This document shows, one piece after another, positions 8,386 to 21,340 of a stretch of 64,000 bases of DNA. Every line of letters starts with the position of its first letter. Position 1 is the stretch's first letter. Made by a program: the position numbers and the translations under genes. The notes beneath the pieces are model-generated. The model was not told where the DNA came from, ran no database searches, and worked only from the letters and a program-made list of their open reading frames with translations. The stretch comes from Bacillus sp. FJAT-22090 (GTDB lineage: Bacteria > Bacillota > Bacilli > Bacillales_A > Planococcaceae): contig NZ_CP012601.1 of NCBI RefSeq assembly GCF_001278755.1, positions 1,922,001 through 1,986,000 of the forward strand, read 5' to 3'.

Positions 8386-8418
8386 AAAAGGCGTCTATCA
8401 TGTTGATGGACGCCTTTT
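8386..8418. terminator. Bidirectional terminator
   Basis: AAAAGGCGTC (8386-8395) and GACGCCTTTT (8409-8418) are exact complements. It serves both the DUF421 gene (+) and the convergent small membrane gene (-). Confidence 0.9.
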
Positions 8419-8429
8419 CACTTGCAAAG

Positions 8430-8738
8430 TCACACAAATTGGTTTTCTTTATTATCTGATTTTGATGCGTCAATCATTAAGAAAATAGCTGTAAGTATAT
8501 GCATGATCATTCCAACAAAGGGAATCCACGCGATACAAGATGTAACTATTCCCAATATGCTGCCAGTAGTAGACCCTCCTTCCTTATTAGTAATTACTAG
8601 AGTAATAATATGTAGGATTAACATCACAAATAATGGTATCCATAAAAATGAGAGTACAATTGTTGCCCCTAGAATAGGAATCCCTAAAATTGCTTCAAGG
8701 CCACCGGTGACCCACTTTAAAACTTTTGAAGATGACAT
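8430..8738 (-). CDS. Small integral membrane protein of unknown function
   Basis: The protein has 102 residues and three hydrophobic stretches (about 8-30, 33-52 and 61-90) separated by short NKEGGST-type loops. A charged, Asn-rich C terminus follows. No catalytic motif is visible and the family is not recognised. It ends just before the bidirectional terminator and is preceded by AT-rich intergenic sequence. A plus-strand ORF over the same DNA is a shadow. Confidence 0.65.
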   Translation of the reverse strand: MSSSKVLKWVTGGLEAILGIPILGATIVLSFLWIPLFVMLILHIITLVITNKEGGSTTGSILGIVTSCIAWIPFVGMIMHILTAIFLMIDASKSDNKENQFV

Positions 8739-8935
8739 AAAATTCCCCCTGTTTATTTTTCTGAAATATTATAATAACGTTAAATATACCACATTTTCCA
8801 AAATATATCTGTCAATTTATGATATTGTTCCTATGTCAATTAACTTATATTAATTTACTTTGAAAATTTTTCGACAGTTATTAAACTTCTTTTCAGTACA
8901 TTCTTTACAATATTCTATAAAGTTACCATATTATG

Positions 8936-8963
8936 TTGACATTATTCGATGGAATCATACAAT
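8936..8963 (+). promoter_or_regulatory. Sigma-A promoter
   Basis: TTGACA at 8936-8941, a 16-nt spacer and TACAAT at 8958-8963 give a near-consensus promoter. It would transcribe the 24-codon ORF at 8989 and the coiled-coil/deacetylase pair. Confidence 0.75.
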
Positions 8964-8988
8964 AGAATTAGAACATAAGGAGTTTTGT

Positions 8989-9063
8989 ATGTATTTTTAT
9001 TATTTTAAACCAATTACTTTTGTAGCATTTTTTACGAAGAATTATTTTTTGCAAAATTATTAA
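8989..9063 (+). CDS. Candidate 24-residue aromatic-rich peptide
   Basis: AAGGAG at 8977-8982 sits 6 nt before ATG 8989, and a near-consensus promoter begins 50 nt upstream. The peptide (MYFYYFKPITFV..., ending FLQNY) has 11 Phe/Tyr among 24 residues. It stops 22 nt before the next gene and could be a leader peptide or a membrane-active small protein. High AT content alone can generate such composition, so expression is unproven. Confidence 0.35.
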   Translation: MYFYYFKPITFVAFFTKNYFLQNY

Positions 9064-9085
9064 TAAATTATTAGGAGTTGAAATT

Positions 9086-9817
9086 ATGTCAAGTGATAAC
9101 AAAAATAAGTCAATGGGTTGGTTGAAGGGAGTTCTTACAAATCAAAATCATTTTCCCGAAACAGAACAAAAAGGAAAAGAAGAAGTCTCTATTCAGCTAA
9201 TAGAAGAGTATAGTAATATGGAGGATTCCTTTCCTCCAGAACAGCCTAGTAAAAAGTACATATTATCAAAAGATAACCAAGATAAGTTATCTTTAGATTT
9301 AATTGTTTCGTTAGAGAACCTACTAAATGATCGGCAATTGATGTTTTATAAAAATGAAGGACTCGAAGAACAATTACAAACTGCAAATGAATCAAATAGT
9401 CGTTTAAAGCATGATTTGGTAAAGAAAGAACAACTTGTTCAAGACAAAAATAAAGAAATACGTACACTTGAAAGTAATCTTACAAACAAACAAATGAGCT
9501 ATGATCAGCTCCTAGAGGATTATAAGGAGTATCAAAGCACTTCAAGCAGTGATTTTGACAATATTTCAATTCAACTTGAGAAAGAGATCAATAAATACAA
9601 CATGCTTAAAGAAGAGTCCTCCAATAATCAGTATCAAAACATGCTATCCATTAGAGAGCTGGAAGAGAGAATAAGAGAATTGGAAGTTGAAAATCAAAAA
9701 TCCATTGAACAATTTACACAAGTACTAGAGGAAAAAACTGAATTAATGAAAACAATCAATGATTTTACTGAGAGAATGTCTTTTTCATTCACTACTAAAG
9801 TAACTAACAAAGATTAA
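9086..9817 (+). CDS. Coiled-coil protein of unknown function
   Basis: The protein has 243 residues. A polar, disordered N terminus (about 1-70) is followed by long Leu/Glu/Lys heptad-like segments (about 75-165 and 180-230), for example LEEQLQTANESNSRLKHDL and LEERIRELEVENQ. No membrane segment or enzyme motif is visible. ATG 9086 follows AGGAG. It lies 42 bp upstream of the deacetylase gene in the same orientation, so the two are probably co-transcribed. A scaffolding or regulatory role for the membrane partner is inference. The family is not recognised. Confidence 0.65.
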   Translation: MSSDNKNKSMGWLKGVLTNQNHFPETEQKGKEEVSIQLIEEYSNMEDSFPPEQPSKKYILSKDNQDKLSLDLIVSLENLLNDRQLMFYKNEGLEEQLQTANESNSRLKHDLVKKEQLVQDKNKEIRTLESNLTNKQMSYDQLLEDYKEYQSTSSSDFDNISIQLEKEINKYNMLKEESSNNQYQNMLSIRELEERIRELEVENQKSIEQFTQVLEEKTELMKTINDFTERMSFSFTTKVTNKD

Positions 9818-9859
9818 AAAAGGAACTCTCCATTCACTAGTAGAGAAAGGAGACAACTT

Positions 9860-11059
9860 ATGTCAGTCTATCTAGTAAAATTAGTAGAATTAATATCAAT
9901 TAATATAGAATCAGATCAATCATTTTTGCATATTAAATTAACAACTGAAAAAGATGTAGAATTACTTTGGAAAATTGATGATTTCACAGCTGAGAATCTG
10001 AAGGCATTGACTGTGTTTGGTGAACATCATAAATACAGACTGTCCTATTATAGCTCGTGGGATTCAACTAAAAATCAATATATTAGTTATTTAACAAGGA
10101 CTTTCCTAGATCAAAGTGAAAAAATCTATTTTGCTTGTTCAGAAGCATACGTAAAAGGATTAAAAGCTATTAAAACTGACGAAGTAAATAGCCAGATTCT
10201 TTTACCGTCGATTGCCACTTCTTTATCTATTGAACCTGAAAAAAAGAAACATAAAAAATCTTTGCAAAGTTTTGCCTGGGTCTCCTTAGTCTTTATGAGT
10301 GTATTGACGATCGTTCTTGTAGCAAATTCACTCTTATCTATGGCAGAAACGAATGAAAATAGTAAAGAACTTAAAAAAAATAAAACGCAAGAAATAGAAA
10401 TACCTATCGCTAGCTTGAAAGGAAAAACCGACTCTTTTCAAAAAACTAGTATTCCCGAACAAGAATCTGCCCTTCCTTTAGTAGAACTTAGTGAAAACGT
10501 TAACTTTAGCATTCAGGAAGGAAACGTTGCCCTGACTTTCGATGATGGCCCTTCCAAATTCACTAAGGAAATTACAGATATTCTAAAGGAACATGATGTT
10601 GGTGGAACATTCTTTTTTATTGGAAAAAATGTAGAGAAGCATCACGATTCTATTCAATATGTCAAATTCAATGGGTATTCTATTGGAAGCCATTCTATGC
10701 ATCATCACAATTTTACTAATCTATCTGTAGAACAACAGGAATACGAACTCTTACATACAAACAAATTAATTGAAAATATAACTCAGGAGAAAATAACTCT
10801 TTTTAGACCACCATACGGCTCTAAAAATGAAATTACAATAGAATTAATGGATAAAACGAACACCAAGATGGTACTTTGGAATGCTGATACGGAAGATTGG
10901 AAAAGTCAAAATGCAAACGAAATTGTTAATTATGTTGTCAATTCTAAAACCTCAGGGTCAATAATCTTACTACACGAATCACAGGCAGTTATAGAAGCAT
11001 TACCAAGAATAATTGAGCATTTGAAAAATCAAGGTTTACATATTGTTAGTTTAAACTAA
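9860..11059 (+). CDS. Membrane-anchored polysaccharide deacetylase (NodB domain)
   Basis: The protein has 399 residues in three parts. Residues 1-136 form an uncharacterised, probably cytoplasmic domain. Residues 137-159 form one transmembrane helix after a Lys-rich KKKHKKS stop-transfer segment. An extracellular linker and a NodB domain (about 220-399) follow. All five deacetylase motifs are visible: TFDDGP (D228, D229), SHSMHHHN metal histidines, RPPYGS, DTEDW and LLHES. It should be active on peptidoglycan or another N-acetylated glycan. The type II anchor with a large cytosolic N-domain is unusual, since Bacillus PdaA-type enzymes have only a signal peptide. The domain suggests intracellular control, perhaps through the coiled-coil neighbour. 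Confidence 0.85.
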   Translation: MSVYLVKLVELISINIESDQSFLHIKLTTEKDVELLWKIDDFTAENLKALTVFGEHHKYRLSYYSSWDSTKNQYISYLTRTFLDQSEKIYFACSEAYVKGLKAIKTDEVNSQILLPSIATSLSIEPEKKKHKKSLQSFAWVSLVFMSVLTIVLVANSLLSMAETNENSKELKKNKTQEIEIPIASLKGKTDSFQKTSIPEQESALPLVELSENVNFSIQEGNVALTFDDGPSKFTKEITDILKEHDVGGTFFFIGKNVEKHHDSIQYVKFNGYSIGSHSMHHHNFTNLSVEQQEYELLHTNKLIENITQEKITLFRPPYGSKNEITIELMDKTNTKMVLWNADTEDWKSQNANEIVNYVVNSKTSGSIILLHESQAVIEALPRIIEHLKNQGLHIVSLN

Positions 11060-11075
11060 AGATAAAATAATATAT

Positions 11076-11111
11076 AAAGGAGCTGCCTTTAAAACTATGG
11101 GCAACTCCTTT
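11076..11111 (+). terminator. Probable terminator after the deacetylase gene
   Basis: AAAGGAG (11076-11082) pairs with CTCCTTT (11105-11111), with an inner GCC/GGC pair. The following T content is modest. Confidence 0.5.
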
Positions 11112-11138
11112 ATTAGTCTCATTTAATAATACCTTAGT

Positions 11139-11411
11139 TTACCAGCCAAATACGGACTTCATGTCGCTTATACTTTTTTCTTGTTGTTTTAAGCTTTCTA
11201 AATATTCTTCTCCAGTTATCGTGTTTACTTCCATACCTAAGTCATCAATACGCTTGATATGCTCTGGATCTTGAGCTGCTTTTGAAATTGCATCTGCTAG
11301 TTTTTTGGCTATTTCTTTATCTAGACCTGCTGGAGCACCTATTCCTCTACTTAACATACGATCAATTTTTGTACCTGCAATTTCGTTCAAAGTTGGAACA
11401 TCAGGTAGAAA
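11139..11411 (-). pseudogene. tctC: C-terminal remnant of a TctC/Bug-family solute-binding protein
   Basis: About 90 residues remain, from LPDVPTLNEIAG to KSVFGW. They match the C-terminal lobe of tripartite tricarboxylate transporter binding proteins, which normally have about 320 residues with a signal peptide. Immediately upstream in frame is a stop (TAG), and the preceding 150 bp shows no further homology. No tctA or tctB remains nearby. The fragment starts at an internal TTG at best and has no ribosome site, so it is a decayed gene. Confidence 0.8.
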
Positions 11412-11570
11412 CTATCATCATTCTTAATGAAAAAATACATTTTATAGCGTGCTTATTATTTGTAGGAAAAATCAACCTTTAGTTGGGATATATTCATATA
11501 CAGTTAGAAAATCAGCATATGTAGTTGGAATAATGGAGAGTTTAGTCGGAAACAAATTTATTCCAGACAA

Positions 11571-11604
11571 AAAAGGAGTTGTCCCTTATCGGACAACTCT
11601 TTTT
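11571..11604. terminator. Strong terminator of the pyr operon
   Basis: AAAAGGAGTTGTCC (11571-11584) and its exact complement at 11591-11604 flank a 6-nt loop. The A/T-rich ends on both sides make it bidirectional. It lies directly after pyrE. Confidence 0.93.
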
Positions 11605-11607
11605 TGA

Positions 11608-12236
11608 TTATTTCAACAATCCCTGCTTCAAATCACTATGCCACTTAGTCAGCTGTGGTAAATCTTCTTCTGCGATTGTTCCAGCTTCCTTTGCTGCATA
11701 CACGAGTGCATCATAATTTGTTAAACTTACGAAGGTTATTCCTGCTTCTTTAAATGCTTCCTCTGCTTTAGGAAGACCGTATGTAAAAATACTTACAACT
11801 CCTAGAACATCCAAGCCTTCTTTTTGCAGTGCTTCCACTGCAACTAAGCTGCTTCCACCTGTAGATATTAGATCTTCAATTACAACTACCTTTTGTCCTG
11901 GCACAACTTTACCTTCAATTTGATTGCCACGACCATGCTCTTTGGCTTTCGAACGAACGTACATCATTGGTAGTTCTAATACGTCGCTAACCCATGCGGC
12001 ATGTGGAATTCCAGCTGTTGCTGTCCCAGCTACCGCTTCTGTTCCTAGAAAGTATTTTTCTATTGCTTCTGCTAACCCTTTTGCAATCTCTTTTCGGATT
12101 TCAGGAGAAGACATCGTAATGCGGTTATCACAGTAGATTGGAGATTTAATACCGGAAGCCCATGTGAAAAGTTCATTTGGCTTTAGCTCTACAGCTCCTA
12201 CTTGAAGTAATGCTTTTGCGATTTTATTTTCTAATG

Positions 12237-12240
<4 letters not shown>
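11608..12240 (-). CDS. pyrE: Orotate phosphoribosyltransferase
   Basis: The 210-residue enzyme converts orotate and PRPP to OMP, the fifth step of UMP synthesis. The PRPP-binding motif [14 protein letters not shown] lies at about residues 113-126, preceded by the RSKAKEHG catalytic loop. Start ATG 12240 overlaps the pyrF stop as ATGA and has GGGAGGAAAA upstream. The in-frame extension to 12255 lies inside pyrF. It is the last gene of the operon. Confidence 0.96.
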
Positions 12241-14627
<2,387 letters not shown>

Positions 14628-14631
<4 letters not shown>

Positions 14632-17600
14632 GCTCGAACCTCCTGTTTCTGCATTATTTCTGTAGAGAATGTCATAGACTCAATTACTCTCAACATTGCT
14701 TCTGCTGTATCTAAAGAAGTTAAACACGGTATACCATTTTCTACTGACTCACGTCTAATGCGGAAGCCATCTCGTTCTGGTTGCATGCCTTTAGTTAGTG
14801 TATTAATAACAAATTGTGCATTTCCTTTTTGAATGACATCTAAAATCGTTGTGCCTTTTGAGCCAATTTTATCTACAATATCAACTGGAATGCCAGCTTT
14901 TTGGATTATATCTGCTGTTCCTTCTGTAGCTATAATTCGGAAGCCTATATTATAAAATCTTTTTGCGATCTCAGTAGCTTCTTCTTTGTCTTTATCTGAG
15001 ATGGTCATTAGGACAGAGCCATGATCTTTAATTTCCATTCCAGCTGCTACTAAACCTTTATATAAAGCTTTTTCTAAGGTAATGTCTTTCCCCATTACTT
15101 CACCGGTCGATTTCATCTCTGGTCCTAGTGTAATATCCACTCTGCGAAGTTTTGCAAAACTAAATACCGGTACCTTTACGTATACTCCTGGACTATTTGG
15201 AGCAAGCCCTGGTTTGTATCCTTGTTTTACAATGGATTGACCTAATATTGCTTTTGTCGCAATGTTTGCCATTGGAATTGATGTTATTTTACTTAAGAAA
15301 GGTACTGTACGACTTGAACGTGGATTTACTTCAATCACATATACTTCGTCTTTTGAAATGACGTATTGAATGTTCATTAACCCGACAATCTTTAATCCTT
15401 TAGCAAGACGAGTTGTGTAATCTACCAGTGTATCGATATGTTTTTGTGATAGTTTTTGCGGTGGATACACAGCGATTGAGTCACCAGAGTGAACTCCTGC
15501 TCGTTCAATATGTTCCATGATTCCTGGAATGAGTACATTTTCCCCGTCACAGATAGCATCAACTTCGACTTCTGTTCCAGTTAAATAACGGTCGATTAAC
15601 ACTGGTTTTTCTGGACTCGCTTCTACAGCATTTTCCATATAATGTTTGATTTCATCTTCGTTATATACGATTTGCATCGCACGACCACCAAGCACATAGG
15701 AAGGTCTTACTAATACTGGATAACCAATTTCATTTGCAATTACAATCGCTTCCTCTACAGAAACTGCAGTTTTTCCTAATGGTTGTGGAATTCCGATTTC
15801 GTGCAGGGCAGCTTCAAACTTATTACGGTTTTCCGCTCGATCAATATCCTCTAGTGTAGTACCTAGAATTTTAACTCCTCTTTCTTCTAATGCATCTGCT
15901 AGGTTGATAGCTGTTTGTCCTCCGAATTGAACAACAACTCCTTTTGGTTGCTCTAGGTCCACGATATGCATTACATCTTCTATTGTTAATGGTTCGAAAT
16001 ATAATTTGTCTGAGATAGAGAAGTCAGTTGAAACTGTTTCCGGATTATTATTAATAATGATCGCTTCATATCCTGCTTCTTTAATTGCCCATACAGAATG
16101 TACAGTTGCGTAGTCAAACTCTACCCCTTGCCCAATACGTATCGGACCAGAACCTAATACAATGACACTTTCTTTTTCCGAACGGATGGATTCGTTTTCT
16201 TCTTCATACGTACCATAGAAGTAAGGTGTTTCCGATTCAAATTCTCCTGCACAAGTATCAACCATTTTGTATACTGGTACAATTCCATGTTCTTTTTTGA
16301 AGTCATACACTTCTATTTCTTTTACATCCCAATATTTTGCGATTGTTTTATCAGCAAATCCCATACGTTTTGCTTTGTATAATACTTCTTGATTGAAAGG
16401 ATTTTCTTGAATAACCTTCTCATATTGCACAATGTTTTGTAGTTTGTTTAAGAAAAACACATCGATTTGGCTCCACTCATGGATTTGCTCTACCGATACG
16501 CCTCTACGCAACGCTTCTCCGATGAAGAACAAACGCTCATCACCTGCACGTCGAATACGTTTTTTCATCCACTCGTCTGTAATAGATTCACTGTTTTTCA
16601 TTTCTAAATGGAAGTGTCCAGTTTCAAGAGAACGAACTGATTTTAAAATTGCTTCTTCAAACGTACGACCAAGTGACATTACTTCACCAGTTGCTTTCAT
16701 CTGTGTTCCAAGATTACGTTTTGCAGATTCGAACTTATCGAATGGCCATCTAGGAATTTTAGCAACAATATAATCGAGAGCAGGTTCGAAGCAAGCGTAT
16801 GTTTTTTCTGTAACAGGATTCATCATTTCATCCAATGTTAATCCGACAGCTATTTTTGCAGCTAGTTTTGCTATTGGGTAACCAGTTGCTTTTGATGCAA
16901 GCGCTGAAGAACGACTAACACGTGGGTTAACTTCAATAATGTAGTAGTTAAAGCTATGTGGATCAAGTGCTAGCTGAACATTACATCCACCTTCAATTTT
17001 TAATGCACGAATAATTTTTAGCGATACATTTCGTAGCATTTGGTTTTCACGATCTGATAATGTTTGAGTTGGTGCAACTACGATAGAGTCCCCTGTATGA
17101 ATTCCAACTGCATCTACGTTTTCCATATTACATACAACAATTGCATTATCCGCAGAGTCACGCATTACCTCATACTCTATTTCTTTATATCCAGCAATGG
17201 ATTTCTCAAGAAGACACTGCGTTACTGGGCTATATTTTAATCCGCTTGTTACGATTTCCAATAAGTCTGCATCATTATGACAGATTCCACCACCTGTTCC
17301 TCCAAGGGTGAATGCCGGGCGCACGATTACAGGGTAGCCAATTCTTTCAACAAATGCTTTTGCTTCCTCTAAATTATGAATGATATCACTTTCTGGAACT
17401 GGTTCATTTAATTCATTCATCAATGTACGGAATAAATCACGATCTTCCGCTTTATGGATTGCCTCCAGTTTTGTACCTAGAATTTCAATACCTAGTTCAT
17501 CCAAAATACCTGATTCATCCAGCTGAATGGCCATATTCAGACCAGTTTGACCACCTAGTGTTGGAAGTATTGCGTCAGGACGCTCCTTACGAATAATTTT

Positions 17601-17825
17601 GCTTACAAAAGGTAGAGTGATTGGTTCGATATATACTTTATCTGCTATTTCTGTGTCAGTCATAATTGTCGCTGGATTAGAATTTACAAGGATTACTTTA
17701 TATCCTTCCTCTTTTAATGACATACACGCTTGTGTTCCAGCATAGTCAAACTCAGCTGCTTGACCGATTACAATTGGACCAGATCCGATAACTAAAATTG
17801 TTTCTATATCTTTACGTTTAGGCAT
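14628..17825 (-). CDS. carB: Carbamoyl-phosphate synthase large subunit
   Basis: At 1065 residues it has the expected length, with two homologous ATP-grasp halves. The first opens with [19 protein letters not shown] and the second with [18 protein letters not shown] near residue 550. A C-terminal MGS-like allosteric domain (about 930-1065) follows. It makes carbamoyl phosphate from bicarbonate, ATP and ammonia supplied by CarA. ATG 17825 is preferred over an upstream in-frame start at 17852 because AAGGAG is spaced 8 nt from it. It overlaps the carA stop by 8 nt. Confidence 0.96.
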
Positions 17826-18918
17826 TTGAATTCTCCTTTTTGTCTCTAGCATTCATTAATTCGATAAACTGATCAAATAGATGAGTAGAATCTTCAGGTC
17901 CCGAAGATCCTTCAGGATGGAACTGTACACAGAACACTGGGAACTTTTTATGTCTTACACCTTCAACCGTACCGTCATTCAATGCAACATGTGTAATTTC
18001 TAAATCTGTATTTGCAATTGAGTCTGCATCAATTGCATAACCATGGTTCTGAGAAGTTAACTCTGTTCTTCCAGTAGTTAAATCTTTTACCGGATGATTC
18101 CCTCCACGATGTCCAAATTTTAATTTAAATGATGTTGCTCCACTTGCTAGAGAAATAAGCTGATGACCAAGACATACTCCGAAAATCGGAACGTTTCCAA
18201 TAATTCCTTTCACCATTTCGATAGCCTCTGGTATATCGGTTGGATCTCCAGGTCCATTTGAAAGCATTACACCATCTGGATACATACCTAAGATTTCTTT
18301 TGCGGAAGTGTTATATGGCACAACTATAATGTCGCAATCGCGTTTGTTTAATTCTCTTAAAATACCGTGCTTCATACCAAAATCTACTAATACTACTCTT
18401 TTTCCGCGTCCTGGACTTGGATATGGACGTGTTATGGAAACCTGTTCTACAACATTTCTTGGTATTTCAGTAGATTTCAATGTCTGAACTATTTCTTCTA
18501 CCTTAACTTCTTCTCCAGCTTTTGTTAGCTGCCCTTTTAAGGACCCGTGTTTACGAATAATACGGGTTAACTTTCTTGTATCGATTCCTTCAATTCCTGG
18601 AACATTTTTTGCTGCTAAAAATTCACTTAATGAGCCAGCACTTCTAAAATTAGATGGTTGTTCTGCAAGCTCTCTAACAACTACACCAGAAAGTCCAATC
18701 TCAATAGCTTCAAAATCATCAGGGTTTACACCATAATTACCAACCATTGGGTAAGTAAACGTTAATATTTGACCACAGTTGGAAGGGTCGGAAATAGATT
18801 CCTGATAACCGGTCATAGCCGTTGTAAATATTACCTCACCAATTGTCCCTTCCTCACTTCCAAATGCATTTCCTTTAAATACAGTGCCGTCTTCTAATAT
18901 TAAATATCTTGTTTTCAT
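17818..18918 (-). CDS. carA: Carbamoyl-phosphate synthase small (glutaminase) subunit
   Basis: The 366-residue protein has an N-terminal CPSase domain and a class I glutamine amidotransferase domain. The nucleophile Cys is in [10 protein letters not shown], and the His/Glu are in [15 protein letters not shown]. It releases ammonia to CarB. ATG 18918 overlaps the pyrC stop as ATGA and follows GGAGGAG; a longer in-frame ORF to 18972 is inside pyrC. Confidence 0.96.
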   Translation of the reverse strand: MKTRYLILEDGTVFKGNAFGSEEGTIGEVIFTTAMTGYQESISDPSNCGQILTFTYPMVGNYGVNPDDFEAIEIGLSGVVVRELAEQPSNFRSAGSLSEFLAAKNVPGIEGIDTRKLTRIIRKHGSLKGQLTKAGEEVKVEEIVQTLKSTEIPRNVVEQVSITRPYPSPGRGKRVVLVDFGMKHGILRELNKRDCDIIVVPYNTSAKEILGMYPDGVMLSNGPGDPTDIPEAIEMVKGIIGNVPIFGVCLGHQLISLASGATSFKLKFGHRGGNHPVKDLTTGRTELTSQNHGYAIDADSIANTDLEITHVALNDGTVEGVRHKKFPVFCVQFHPEGSSGPEDSTHLFDQFIELMNARDKKENSNA

Positions 18919-20195
18919 GCGTTCTCCTCCTGCCATACGATTTCTCCGTTGAAAATAGTTAATTGAGGCCATCCATTACAAGCCCAACCGTCAAATGGTG
19001 TATTTTTACCTTTTGATAAAAATGCTTCTTTATCAATCGCTTGTTCTTTTTCTAAGTCAATCAAAACTAAATCAGCAGGTGCCCCCTCTTCTAGTTTTCC
19101 AAACTCAAATCCAAAAACTTCAGCAGGCTTTATCGTTAAGTAATCTAATAACTGTTTCAAAGTCCACTCACCAGTTTTCACAAAATGTGTATACAAGAGA
19201 GGAAATGATGTTTCTAGTCCGACAATTCCAAATGGTGCTTTTTCGAATCCATTTGCTTTTTCTTCTTCTGTATGAGGAGCATGATCTGTTGCAATAAAAT
19301 CTAGCGTGCCGTCGAGCAATCCAGACCGAAGTGCAAGCATATCTTCTTTCCCTCTTAATGGTGGATTCATCTTCCAAACGGCATTATTCGATGGAATATC
19401 ATCCTCGTTAAGCAATAAATGATGAGGACTTACTTCTGCTGTCACTTTTACTCCAGCTTTTTTAGCATCTCTAATTACACGGACAGATTCCTTCGTACTA
19501 ACGTGACAAACATGATAATGTGCTCCCGCTGCTTCAGCGAGTAAAATATCCCGGGCTATATGTACTGATTCTGAAACGGAAGGGATCCCTTTTAGTCCAA
19601 GTTCTTCATTTCGTTTTCCTTTGTGCATAACTCCACCGTATATAAGTGAGTTTTCTTCACAGTGAGCTACTACAGGAATTTGAAAATTTGCTGCTTCCTC
19701 CATCGCTTCTAGCATTGTGCCAGCTGCCTGCACGCCTACTCCATCATCTGTTAAAGCAAATGCTCCTAGCTTTTTCAATGCTTCAATATCTGTTCTTTCT
19801 TTTCCAGCTTGGCGAATAGTGATAGATGCATACGGCAACACTCGCACAAGCGCATTTTTCTCTATTAAGTCTAAAACATGGGTGAAGTTTTCAACTGTAT
19901 CTGGTACGGGTCTCGTATTTGGCATTGCACAGATGGTTGTATATCCACCTTTAGCTGCTGCTTTCGTTCCACTTTCAATCGTCTCCTTGTGCTCGCCACC
20001 TGGCTCACGTAAATGAACATGTACATCGATGAAACCAGGAGAAAGTAACATACCTTTACCATCGATTACTTGTGCATCATTTATTGTTTCATTCATCCCA
20101 ATTTTAGTGATTACTCCGTTTTCTATCACAACTGAAGTGTTTTCTAAATTTCCTTCATTGTTAACTATTTGAACGTTTTGAATAATTTTTGTCAT
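18915..20195 (-). CDS. pyrC: Dihydroorotase
   Basis: The 426-residue class I dihydroorotase has the zinc motif [10 protein letters not shown] near residues 59-68. The remaining metal ligands lie in the central barrel ([22 protein letters not shown]). It cyclises carbamoyl aspartate to dihydroorotate. It starts 1 nt after the pyrB stop and overlaps carA. Confidence 0.96.
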   Translation of the reverse strand: MTKIIQNVQIVNNEGNLENTSVVIENGVITKIGMNETINDAQVIDGKGMLLSPGFIDVHVHLREPGGEHKETIESGTKAAAKGGYTTICAMPNTRPVPDTVENFTHVLDLIEKNALVRVLPYASITIRQAGKERTDIEALKKLGAFALTDDGVGVQAAGTMLEAMEEAANFQIPVVAHCEENSLIYGGVMHKGKRNEELGLKGIPSVSESVHIARDILLAEAAGAHYHVCHVSTKESVRVIRDAKKAGVKVTAEVSPHHLLLNEDDIPSNNAVWKMNPPLRGKEDMLALRSGLLDGTLDFIATDHAPHTEEEKANGFEKAPFGIVGLETSFPLLYTHFVKTGEWTLKQLLDYLTIKPAEVFGFEFGKLEEGAPADLVLIDLEKEQAIDKEAFLSKGKNTPFDGWACNGWPQLTIFNGEIVWQEENA

Positions 20196-20196
20196 C

Positions 20197-21075
20197 CTAT
20201 TCTCTCCCTTTCAAAATCATTTCAATGACTGCCATCCGAATGAAAACACCATTTTCTATTTGCTTAAAGATTCTTGAACGATCTACTTCAATTAGTTCAC
20301 TCGCTATTTCAATATCTCTATTAAATGGACCTGGATGCATAATGATTGCATTTTCCTTCATCCTTTTTTCTCTTTCTACAGTCAATCCATACGCTGCATG
20401 ATAACTTTCATTTGTAAAGTATGATTTTCCATCATGTCTTTCATGCTGTACACGAAGCATCATCATTACATCACTTGTCTCAATTATTTCATCCATATTG
20501 TTGACTGCATCAAATTCTGCTTGCCACTCGGGTGGGCATACAAAATTAACTTTCGCTCCAAGTCTTATAAGCGCATCTGCATTTGACCGGGCAACTCGGC
20601 TATGTGCAATATCTCCAACTATAGTTATTTCCTTATTTTCAAACGTCCCGAATTCTTGTTGGATAGTCAATAAATCAAGGAGGCTTTGTGTAGGATGATT
20701 CCCTGTTCCATCTCCGCCGTTAATAATGACTGGTTTTACTTTTTCTATTAATTCATCAAAGAAGTTATTTTGTTCATGTCTGATTACAACCGCATCAACC
20801 CCAATTGATTCTAAGGCTTTCACCGTGTCATATAGTGTTTCTCCTTTTAAAGTGCTAGAAAAGCCAGCCTCAAAAGGAAGTACATTTAAATGTAACTTTC
20901 TCTCGGCCATTTCAAAGCTCATTTTTGTTCGTGTACTCGGTTCAAAAAATAAGTTAGCCATTGTGTAGTTATGTTTTAACGTGGATTGTTCGCCTTCACG
21001 AAATGCTTGAGCTAGTTTTAAAATATCCATAATTTGTTCTTTAGATAATTCTTTCATCGATACTAAGTTTTTCAT
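20197..21075 (-). CDS. pyrB: Aspartate carbamoyltransferase catalytic subunit
   Basis: The 292-residue protein is slightly short for the family. The carbamoyl-phosphate loop [12 protein letters not shown] is at about residues 44-55, and HPTQSLLD and [11 protein letters not shown] are present. It makes carbamoyl aspartate. There is no pyrI, as usual in Firmicutes. Expression is controlled by the attenuator immediately upstream. Confidence 0.95.
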   Translation of the reverse strand: MKNLVSMKELSKEQIMDILKLAQAFREGEQSTLKHNYTMANLFFEPSTRTKMSFEMAERKLHLNVLPFEAGFSSTLKGETLYDTVKALESIGVDAVVIRHEQNNFFDELIEKVKPVIINGGDGTGNHPTQSLLDLLTIQQEFGTFENKEITIVGDIAHSRVARSNADALIRLGAKVNFVCPPEWQAEFDAVNNMDEIIETSDVMMMLRVQHERHDGKSYFTNESYHAAYGLTVEREKRMKENAIIMHPGPFNRDIEIASELIEVDRSRIFKQIENGVFIRMAVIEMILKGRE

Positions 21076-21213
21076 CTATATCCCCCTATATTAAATGCAT
21101 GTTGGCATATTTGCGTTCAGATTTTTATCGATTTAGCTCGATAAATTCCTCGAAAGATCTATGACATCCGCCGGAGGCTTTAACTTTATTCAGAAATTTG
21201 TCTCAATGAAGTT

Positions 21214-21340
21214 AAAAACCTTCTCGAAAAGTCTCGAGAAGGTTCGTTTTTGCATAGACAAGTAAAGGATCTTATGGAAAATCCCTACTCTTCTAGCCGA
21301 ACCTTTTGTTGACTCTCTGTTCAACTTCTTAAAAGGTTAT
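21214..21340 (-). promoter_or_regulatory. PyrR-type attenuator ahead of pyrB
   Basis: On the minus strand, AACCTTCTCGA (21217-21227) and TCGAGAAGGTT (21234-21244) form a terminator ending in T5. Upstream, a stem-loop carries GAACAGAGAGTC (about 21312-21325), resembling the AGAGAG core of PyrR-binding loops. AGGTT bases can pair alternatively as an antiterminator. UMP-bound PyrR would favour termination. Confidence 0.75.

Noticed and set aside
8422..8853. 143-codon plus-strand ORF
   Set aside because: It is antisense to the small membrane protein gene and runs across the terminator.
8860..9063. Full 67-codon ORF upstream of the coiled-coil gene
   Set aside because: Its 5' part overlaps the promoter and has no ribosome site; only the final 24 codons have a plausible start.
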